A stretch of DNA of 64,000 nucleotides, taken from assembly GCF_034259325.1 (NCBI RefSeq), contig NZ_JAXIVS010000021.1:1-64000 (forward strand), read 5' to 3'. Source of the stretch: Hyalangium ruber (GTDB taxonomy: Bacteria > Myxococcota > Myxococcia > Myxococcales > Myxococcaceae). Shown one piece after another: positions 27,441 to 33,502 of the stretch. The position numbers were made by a program, and so were the translations under genes. How positions within the stretch are numbered: position 1 is the stretch's first letter; each line of letters starts with the position of its first letter. A model generated the notes under the pieces. That model worked only from the letters and a program-made list of their open reading frames with translations. It searched no databases and was not told the origin of the DNA.

Positions 27441-28037
27441 TCACCGCCAATCCGCGAAAACGCCGAGCAGCAGCCCACCCGCGTAGGGCGCCGCCACGCT
27501 GCGCCTGCGGTAGCTGAACGGCTCCCCGTAGCCCCCGCTCACCCCCAGGGCCACCCTACCTAGCTGGTAGCCCAGGTGGACCCGTCCTTCCAGCAACCCC
27601 GCGCTGTAGCGCTCGTCGGGCAGGTTGCGCAGGTGCGCCCCGTACCAGAGCGGCCCGGCCGTCACCTGGAACCCCCAGTGGAACCCCGAGGGGCTCTGGT
27701 TGCGGTAGCCCCCGCCCACCTGCACCGTGTGCTCGTGGAAGGAGTCGATGGGCTCGTCCGCGCCCGCGACGACCGTGTCCGGCAGCGCCACGGCGAACCC
27801 GCCCCCACCCTCCAGCACCAGCACGAGCGCGTCCTTGCGGTCCTGGAAGACGGTCAACTGCCACTGAATCCGGGCCTGAGGGGTGACCGTCCCCCCTCTC
27901 AGGTAGGAACCCAGAAAGGCCCCGCGTGGGAGCCATACGGGGGTGTACTCCCGCTCGGGCGTGGAGGTGCTCGACTGGGCCTGCGCGACCGTGGAGAGCC
28001 CGAACAGGAAGTAAAACAGGAGCCAATGGCGGGACAT
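27441..28037 (-). CDS. secreted outer-membrane-type beta-barrel protein, function unknown
   Basis: A 198-residue protein with a signal peptide ([21 protein letters not shown], cleavage near AQA-Q). The mature part alternates polar and aromatic or hydrophobic residues in strands ending in aromatics ([38 protein letters not shown]), with the terminal Trp-Arg of an outer membrane barrel. ATG 28037 is chosen because the signal peptide starts there. It is divergent from the microcompartment operon, 95 bases away, so the two may share regulation. Confidence 0.65.
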   Translation of the reverse strand: MSRHWLLFYFLFGLSTVAQAQSSTSTPEREYTPVWLPRGAFLGSYLRGGTVTPQARIQWQLTVFQDRKDALVLVLEGGGGFAVALPDTVVAGADEPIDSFHEHTVQVGGGYRNQSPSGFHWGFQVTAGPLWYGAHLRNLPDERYSAGLLEGRVHLGYQLGRVALGVSGGYGEPFSYRRRSVAAPYAGGLLLGVFADWR

Positions 28038-28066
28038 GCTACCTTTACCGCCATCCCACACGGCGC

Positions 28067-28095
28067 TTGTCAACGAACTGTTCGGTTGGCTATAG
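28067..28095 (+). promoter_or_regulatory. candidate sigma-70-type promoter of the microcompartment operon
   Basis: TTGTCA at 28067-28072 and CTATAG at 28090-28095 with 17 bases between. An imperfect inverted repeat (CAACGAAC / GTTCGGTTG) lies in the spacer and could be an operator. The first gene starts about 38 bases downstream at TTG 28133. Based on sequence likeness only. Confidence 0.4.
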
Positions 28096-28132
28096 CTGCC
28101 GCCTCCATCCGCCTCTCCGGGAAGGGTGCTTT

Positions 28133-28771
28133 TTGGCCACGTCGCTCCGGGCGTTCGTTTTCCTTGATTCGCTGCAGCCGCAGCTCGCCGCGCACATCTG
28201 CACGACCTGCCGCGGCTATTTCCCGGTGCCCTATGTGGCCTCCCTGTTCGTGGAGATTGCCCCGGGCATGGCCATCCACGGCATCATCGACACCGCGCTG
28301 AAGGGCACGCGGGTCCACCCGGCTACCCTGGTGGTGGAGCGCGCCTACGGCATGCTCGAGGTCCACCACGAGGACAAGGGCGAGGTGCGCAGCGCCGGCG
28401 ACTCCATGCTCCGCTTCCTGGAGGCCAAGGAGGAGGACCGCATCAAGCCGAAGCTGGTCTCCAACACCATCATCCGCGCCATCGAGCCGATGCACGCGAT
28501 GATCCTCGACAAGATTCGCTTCGGTTCGATGATCGAGCCGGGCCAGTCGCTCTTCATCCTCGAGTGCGAGCCGGCCGCCTACGCGGCGCTGGCGGCCAAC
28601 GAGGCGGAGAAGGCGGCCGACGTGAAGCTGGTGGACGTGACGCCGTACGGCGCCTTCGGTCGGCTCTACATGGCCGGCTCCGAGGCGGAGATCGACGCGG
28701 CGGCCGAGGCCGCGGTGGCGGCGCTCAAGGGAATCACCGGCAAGGAGCCGGCTTCCTTCAAGGACAAGTAA
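28133..28771 (+). CDS. microcompartment shell protein, tandem BMC domain (BMC-T2-like trimer)
   Basis: A 212-residue tandem-domain shell protein, forming a pseudohexameric trimer in the compartment facet. The opening [16 protein letters not shown], the middle [19 protein letters not shown] and the end [12 protein letters not shown]-type segment (here [26 protein letters not shown]) closely match the BMC-T2 class described for the Haliangium ochraceum shell. The start is TTG 28133 with GGGAAGGG upstream; the longer open frame contains no sensible N-terminus. It is first in an operon with BMC-H, BMC-P, a tautomerase-like protein, aldehyde dehydrogenase and BMC-T1. Confidence 0.9.
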   Translation: MATSLRAFVFLDSLQPQLAAHICTTCRGYFPVPYVASLFVEIAPGMAIHGIIDTALKGTRVHPATLVVERAYGMLEVHHEDKGEVRSAGDSMLRFLEAKEEDRIKPKLVSNTIIRAIEPMHAMILDKIRFGSMIEPGQSLFILECEPAAYAALAANEAEKAADVKLVDVTPYGAFGRLYMAGSEAEIDAAAEAAVAALKGITGKEPASFKDK

Positions 28772-28839
28772 TTTCCAGCCAGTCCCCTCAGGGGCAGGGC
28801 TGAAGTGATTTCACCGCAGCAGCGGAGAGGAACCAACAG

Positions 28840-29142
28840 ATGGCGGATGCACTCGGGCTGATTGAAACGAAGGGCTTCGTCGGCATGGTCGAAGCGGCGG
28901 ACGCGATGGTGAAGGCGGCCAAGGTGGAGTTCGTCGGCTACGAGAAGATCGGCGGCGGCTACGTGACGGCCATCATCCGTGGCGACGTGGCTGCGGTGAA
29001 GGCGGCCACCGAGGCGGGCGCCCGGGGCGCCGAGCGCGTGGGCGAGCTGGTCTCCGTCCACGTGATTCCGCGCCCGCACGGCAACCTGGACATGGTGTTG
29101 CCGCTGGGTCGTAAGGACAAGGCCAAGGTGGAGAACACCTGA
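28840..29142 (+). CDS. microcompartment shell hexamer protein (BMC-H)
   Basis: A 100-residue single-BMC-domain protein, the main tile of the polyhedral shell. The start [27 protein letters not shown] is the standard hexamer N-terminus. [24 protein letters not shown] and the C-terminal VHVIPRPH complete the fold. The pore loop lies around KIGGGY. The 68-base gap from the previous gene contains a small CCCCT/GGGG hairpin and a GAGAGGA ribosome site, which might raise the yield of this most abundant component. It is only 2 bases from the pentamer gene. Confidence 0.95.
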   Translation: MADALGLIETKGFVGMVEAADAMVKAAKVEFVGYEKIGGGYVTAIIRGDVAAVKAATEAGARGAERVGELVSVHVIPRPHGNLDMVLPLGRKDKAKVENT

Positions 29143-29144
29143 CC

Positions 29145-29435
29145 ATGCTGATGGGCAAGGTGGTGGGGACGGTGGTCTCCACCCGCAAGGAGCAGGAGCT
29201 CGAAGGCCTCAAGCTGCTGGTCCTCCGGGGAATGGATCTGGAGGGCAAGGCGAACGGCCCGGTGGTGGTCGCGGTCGACGCGGTCGGCGCCGGCGTCGGC
29301 GAGGTGGTGCTCTACTGCTCCGGCTCCAGCGCCCGGCAGACCCAGGTAACCAAGGACCGCCCCGTCGATGCGACCGTGATGGCCATCGTCGATCAGTTGG
29401 AAGTGGGCGGCACACTGAAGTACGTGAAGGAATAG
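29145..29435 (+). CDS. microcompartment vertex pentamer protein (BMC-P, EutN/CcmL family)
   Basis: A 96-residue OB-fold protein capping shell vertices. It starts [25 protein letters not shown] and has the family mid-section [23 protein letters not shown] followed by [13 protein letters not shown], all diagnostic. The annotated ATG 29145 has a second ATG two codons later, the usual start for the family. It sits between BMC-H and the tautomerase-like gene. Haliangium has further pentamer paralogs elsewhere in its genome; only this one is in the window. Confidence 0.94.
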   Translation: MLMGKVVGTVVSTRKEQELEGLKLLVLRGMDLEGKANGPVVVAVDAVGAGVGEVVLYCSGSSARQTQVTKDRPVDATVMAIVDQLEVGGTLKYVKE

Positions 29436-29440
29436 AACCC

Positions 29441-29629
29441 ATGCCAGTCGTGACAGTCCGGGCCTCCAAACGCCCGGCGAAAGGCGACTCCCTGGTTCGC
29501 AAGGTGACCGAGGCGGCGGGAGACCTGCTCGCGCAGAGCGATCGCGTTCTCGTCGTCTACGGCAAGGAGACCGCCAGCATCTACTACGAGGGTTCGGAGC
29601 CGGCCCCGTCGCTGCCCCGCGCCTCGTGA
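29441..29629 (+). CDS. small tautomerase-like protein (4-oxalocrotonate tautomerase type) in the microcompartment operon
   Basis: A 62-residue protein, the same size as 4-oxalocrotonate tautomerase. Pro follows the initiator Met (MPVVTVRASKR), so Met removal would expose the catalytic Pro-1. Then come an amphipathic helix (DSLVRKVTEAAGDLLAQ) and a second strand (DRVLVVYGKE), the beta-alpha-beta unit of that superfamily. The Arg of SDRVLVV lines up with the substrate-binding Arg39 of the known enzyme, and basic residues at 9-10 after Pro-1 may stand in for Arg11. It is 5 bases after the pentamer gene and 41 bases before the aldehyde dehydrogenase. Superfamily members isomerise, hydrate or decarboxylate small oxo-acids, which would suit making an aldehyde inside the shell. 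The assignment is a judgement by eye. Confidence 0.55.
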   Translation: MPVVTVRASKRPAKGDSLVRKVTEAAGDLLAQSDRVLVVYGKETASIYYEGSEPAPSLPRAS

Positions 29630-29670
29630 CGTGAAGTGGCGGGCGCCCTGCCCCGCCGGGAGCCCCGCTG

Positions 29671-31194
29671 ATGTCCCTCGACCCGAAGCAGATCGACGCC
29701 ATCGTCGATCAAGTGGTCCGCAAGCTCTCCAAGGAGCTGTCGGACCTGCCGCAGCCGGTGCCCGCCCCCGCGAAGCCTCCGCACGGCCACAACGATGACC
29801 GGGCCGGCAGTGAGCGCCGCTTCGGCACCGCTCCCCTCACCCCCGAGGCCCGGCCGCCCGTCTCGCGCCGAGCGGGCTCCCACCGGGGCCGCAAGGGCAT
29901 CTTCGACGACCTGGACAGCGCCACGGAGGCTGCTCGCGCCGCTCACGAGGAGTGGAGCGAGATGTCCCTGGAGGTGCGGGACCGCGCCATCGAGGCCATG
30001 CGCGAAGTCACCCGCCGCTCCGCCCGCGAGCTGTCCGAGATGGCGGTGAAGGAGACGGGGCTGGGGCGCGTGGAGGACAAGGTCAAGAAGAACCTCCTGT
30101 GCGCCAACAAGACTCCGGGCACGGAGATCCTCCGCGCCACGGCCTTCACGGGAGACCACGGGCTGGCGCTGCTGGAGCGGGCGCCCTACGGCGTCATCGG
30201 CTCCATCACCCCCACCACCAACCCGACCGAGACGATCATCAACAACGGCATCGGCATGGTGGCCGGTGGCAACGCGGTGGTGTTCAACGTCCACCCGAGC
30301 GCCAAACGGGTGAGCGCGCACCACATCCAGCTGCTCAACGAGGCCATCGTCTCGGCGGGTGGGCCGGACAACCTGCTGTGCGCGCTGGCCGAGCCGACGA
30401 TCGACTCGGCGCAGGCGCTGATGAAGCACAAGAACGTGCGCCTGCTGGTGGTGACGGGTGGCCCGGCGGTGGTGCGCGCGGCGATGAACTCGGGCAAGCG
30501 CGCCATCGCGGCCGGCCCGGGCAACCCGCCGGCGGTGGTGGACGAGACGGCCCACATCGACCGGGCGGCCAAGGACATCGTCGACGGCGCCTCGCTGGAC
30601 AACAACATCGTCTGCATCGTGGAGAAGGAAGTCTTCGCGGTGGCCTCCATCGCGGACGCGCTCAAGCGCCACATGGAGAACCATGGCGCCTACGAGGTGA
30701 CGGGCGCGGCCATCCACCGGCTGGAGAAGCTGGTGGTCCACGACGGCCACCCGGTGAAGGACTGGGTGGGCAAGGACGCGGAGAAGATCGCCGAGGCCGC
30801 CGGCATCCGGGTGCCCAAGGGCACGCGGCTGCTGTTCGCGGAGGTGGACCCCTCGCACGCCTTCATCCAGGCGGAGCTGCTGCTGCCGGTCATCGGCTTC
30901 TCGCGGCTGCGCACGGTGGAGGACTGCATCGCCGCGGCCGTGCAGGCCGAGCACGGGTTTGGCCACACGGCGACGATGCACTCGACGAACCTGGACCACC
31001 TCAACGCGATGGCGCGCGTCATCAACACCTCCATCTTCGTGAAGAACGGGCCGTCCTTCGCGGGGCTGGGGATGACGGGCGAGGGCTACACCTCCTTCAC
31101 CATCGCCTCCCCCACGGGCGAGGGGCTGACCACCGCGGTGAACTTCACCCGCGAGCGGCGCTGCACCCTCAAGGACGCGTTCCGCATTGTCTGA
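29671..31194 (+). CDS. microcompartment CoA-acylating aldehyde dehydrogenase (PduP/EutE type)
   Basis: Predicted to convert an aldehyde, NAD+ and CoA to acyl-CoA inside the compartment. The 507-residue protein starts with an amphipathic helix (PKQIDAIVDQVVRKLSKEL) and a Pro-rich linker, the typical encapsulation peptide that targets enzymes to shells. The catalytic domain has the cofactor segment GSITPTTNPTETIINNGI and the nucleophile Cys315 in LDNNIVCIVEK, as in PduP and EutE. The next gene starts inside its stop codon region (TTG 31187). No alcohol dehydrogenase, phosphotransacylase or obvious signature enzyme accompanies it, the incomplete-core pattern also seen in Haliangium. Confidence 0.93.
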   Translation: MSLDPKQIDAIVDQVVRKLSKELSDLPQPVPAPAKPPHGHNDDRAGSERRFGTAPLTPEARPPVSRRAGSHRGRKGIFDDLDSATEAARAAHEEWSEMSLEVRDRAIEAMREVTRRSARELSEMAVKETGLGRVEDKVKKNLLCANKTPGTEILRATAFTGDHGLALLERAPYGVIGSITPTTNPTETIINNGIGMVAGGNAVVFNVHPSAKRVSAHHIQLLNEAIVSAGGPDNLLCALAEPTIDSAQALMKHKNVRLLVVTGGPAVVRAAMNSGKRAIAAGPGNPPAVVDETAHIDRAAKDIVDGASLDNNIVCIVEKEVFAVASIADALKRHMENHGAYEVTGAAIHRLEKLVVHDGHPVKDWVGKDAEKIAEAAGIRVPKGTRLLFAEVDPSHAFIQAELLLPVIGFSRLRTVEDCIAAAVQAEHGFGHTATMHSTNLDHLNAMARVINTSIFVKNGPSFAGLGMTGEGYTSFTIASPTGEGLTTAVNFTRERRCTLKDAFRIV

Positions 31195-31753
31195 GCCAAC
31201 GCCACTTCCCGGGCCCGCGCTGGCGCTCTTGGAGCTGGACTCCATCGCGCGCGGCTACGTCGTGGCCGACGCGGTGGTGAAGCGCGCCTCGGTGACGATC
31301 GCGCTCGCGGAGGCGGTGACACCGGGCAAGTACCTGCTGCTCTTCTCCGGCCCGGTGGCGGAGGTGCAGGAGTCCTTCGCGGCGGGCCTGGAGACGGCGG
31401 GGCGGACGCTGCTGGACAAGCTGTTGCTGCCCATGGCCGCGGACGGGCTGGTGGAGGGACTGCAGGGCCGCTTCCCAGGGGTCTTCGGCGAGAGCGTGGG
31501 CATTGTCGAGACGCACACGGTGGCCGCCGCGCTGCTGTGCGCGGACACGGCGCTCAAGCGGGCCGAGGTGACGCTGGAGCGGCTGCAGCTGGCGCGCGGC
31601 ATCGGCGGCAAGGGCCTCTTCGTGGTGAGCGGTGAACTCCACATGGTGGAGGCCGCGCTCGAGGGGGCGGCGACCGCCGTGGAGCCGCACCTGCTGCAGA
31701 CGACGGAGCTCATCCAGCGCCTCAGTCCCGAGCTGCGCGGCCGGGTGCTGTAG
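31187..31753 (+). CDS. microcompartment shell protein, tandem BMC domain (BMC-T1-like trimer)
   Basis: A 188-residue protein with two BMC domains: first ALALLELDSIARGYVVADAVVKRA, second SVGIVETHTVAAALLCADTALKRAEV. The repeated V-A-D-A-x-x-K-R-A signature and length match the BMC-T1 protein of the Haliangium ochraceum shell. The TTG start at 31187 overlaps the aldehyde dehydrogenase stop by 8 bases, so translation is coupled. It is the last gene of the operon; the gene order T2-H-P-(tautomerase-like)-dehydrogenase-T1 is the Haliangium order apart from the small insert. Confidence 0.92.
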   Translation: MSEPTPLPGPALALLELDSIARGYVVADAVVKRASVTIALAEAVTPGKYLLLFSGPVAEVQESFAAGLETAGRTLLDKLLLPMAADGLVEGLQGRFPGVFGESVGIVETHTVAAALLCADTALKRAEVTLERLQLARGIGGKGLFVVSGELHMVEAALEGAATAVEPHLLQTTELIQRLSPELRGRVL

Positions 31754-31764
31754 CGCCCTCCCCT

Positions 31765-31800
31765 GCACAGAAAAGTTCGGGCTTTGGAACTTCTCTGCGC
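31765..31800. promoter_or_regulatory. imperfect inverted repeat between microcompartment operon and histidine kinase gene
   Basis: The arms 31765-31778 and 31787-31800 match as inverted copies at 12 of 14 positions (GC[A/G]CAGA[A/G]AAGTTC), with an 8-base spacer. It begins 12 bases after the BMC-T1 stop and lies about 117 bases before the kinase start. No T-run follows, so it is either an operator for the kinase gene or an RNA hairpin at the operon end. Confidence 0.4.
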
Positions 31801-31916
31801 GGGTGAGTCAGGGACCGGACCGTCCCGCCGCTACAACGTGCGGTGGCCGACGATTCCGTATTGCCCCGCCGTACACCGGGCTGCCACGCAACACTCCATG
31901 GGATTACACCTTTCTC

Positions 31917-33491
31917 ATGAGAAACGGGAACTCGCCTGCCATGTTGGAGGAGCCGTCGTCGGACCGTCCTCCGGATTGGCAGCTGGCCCCGGGGGCCGCG
32001 GAGCCGAGCGCCATGGCGCCGTCGGCGGACCTGCCCTACCGCGAGCTCTTCCTGGCCGTCGCCGAGCAGATTCCGGACGCCATCTTCACCAAGGATCTCC
32101 AGGGCCGCTACACGTTCATCAACAGCGCGGGAGCGCGCTACCTGGGCCTGCCCCCCGAGCAGATCATCGGCCGCAAGGACTCGGATCTGATGTCGCCGGA
32201 GGAGGCGCAGAACACGCAGGAGTTCGACCGTCAGACGCTGCTGGCCGGGCGCACCCTGCACGCGGAGATGACCGAGTTCATGGCGGGGGTGCGCCGCGAG
32301 TGGCTCTCGACCAAGGGGCTCATCCAGCAGGACGGGCAGGTGCGGGGGCTGTTCGGCATCTGCCGTGACTTGTCGGAGCACCGGCGCAGCGAGGCGGCGC
32401 GCACCCAGAGCGAGGCGCTGTTCCGGGCGGCGGCCAGCAGCAACTTCGATGCGTTCTGCATCCTCCGCAATGAGCCCGAGGGCCTGCGCCTGCTGCGGCT
32501 CAATCCCCATGCCGAGGCACTCTTGAGCTGCACGGCGCTCGAGGCGGAGGGGCGGCTGCTGTCCGACTTCCCGCAGGCGAGCTTCATCGCGCCGGCCCAC
32601 CTGTGCGAGGAGGTCTGGCGGACGGGCAAATCGCACGATGACGAGGTAGAGCAGGTGCTGCCCCGACAGGGGCGCCGGTGGTTCCGCCGCCAGCTCAACG
32701 CGGTGGGCGACTGCATGGCGGTGATGGTGCGGGACATCACCGAGCAGCGCGAGAGCGAGATGCGGCTGCGGCTCAACGAGCGCATGGCCGCCATCGGGAT
32801 GCTGGCCGCGGGGGTGGCGCACGAGATCAACAACCCGCTCGCCTTCGTCTCCAGCAACCTCTGCTACATCGACAAGGAGCTGCGCCGGCTGAAGCTGAGC
32901 CCGAACGACCTGGGCGAGATGATGGAGGCCATCACCGACGCGCGCGAGGGCGCCGATCGGATGCGTGACATCGTCCAGAGCCTCCGGGCGCTGGCCCGGG
33001 GAGATTCGATCACCACCCGCCCGATGGACCTCCAGGAGGTGCTGGAGAACTCGGTCCACCTGATCTGGGGCCGACTGAGGAGCCGGGGCGGGCTGGTGCG
33101 CGACTACGCGGATCTGCCGCAGGTGATGGGCAACTCGGTGCAGCTGTCCCAGGTATTCGTGAACCTGTTGATCAACGCGGTGCAGGCCCTGCCCCAAAGC
33201 AGCGGGGAGATCCGGCTGGTGACGCGGCTGCACAGCGACACGCTGGTACGGGTGGAAGTCCACGACAACGGCTGTGGGATTCCGGCCGAACACCTGAACC
33301 GGATCTTCGAGCCGTTCTTCACCACCAAGCCCGTCGGAGAGGGAACCGGGCTGGGGCTGTCGATCAGCCATGACATCATCCGCGGGCTGGGAGGAGAGCT
33401 GACGGTGAGCAGCATCCCAGGCAAGGGAACCACGTTCCGCATCCTGCTGCCCGTGGCCCCCGCCGACGCTCCCCTCGACGAGATGCACTGA
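31917..33491 (+). CDS. PAS-domain sensor histidine kinase
   Basis: A 524-residue soluble kinase. Residues about 30-150 are a PAS domain (FTKDLQGRYTFINSAGARYLGL) and about 160-265 a second, weaker one. The dimerisation helix carries the phospho-acceptor His302 in GVAHEINNPLAFVSSN, and the ATPase part has NLLINAVQALP, DNGCGIPAEHLNRIFEPFFTTK, GTGLGLSISHDII and GKGTTFRILLP. The C-terminus has no receiver domain. ATG 31917 is used; ATG 31941 is an alternative, both with weak ribosome sites. It is downstream of the microcompartment operon and 11 bases upstream of a second kinase gene; what it senses is unknown. Confidence 0.88.
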   Translation: MRNGNSPAMLEEPSSDRPPDWQLAPGAAEPSAMAPSADLPYRELFLAVAEQIPDAIFTKDLQGRYTFINSAGARYLGLPPEQIIGRKDSDLMSPEEAQNTQEFDRQTLLAGRTLHAEMTEFMAGVRREWLSTKGLIQQDGQVRGLFGICRDLSEHRRSEAARTQSEALFRAAASSNFDAFCILRNEPEGLRLLRLNPHAEALLSCTALEAEGRLLSDFPQASFIAPAHLCEEVWRTGKSHDDEVEQVLPRQGRRWFRRQLNAVGDCMAVMVRDITEQRESEMRLRLNERMAAIGMLAAGVAHEINNPLAFVSSNLCYIDKELRRLKLSPNDLGEMMEAITDAREGADRMRDIVQSLRALARGDSITTRPMDLQEVLENSVHLIWGRLRSRGGLVRDYADLPQVMGNSVQLSQVFVNLLINAVQALPQSSGEIRLVTRLHSDTLVRVEVHDNGCGIPAEHLNRIFEPFFTTKPVGEGTGLGLSISHDIIRGLGGELTVSSIPGKGTTFRILLPVAPADAPLDEMH

Positions 33492-33502
33492 GCGGATCCC
33501 GC

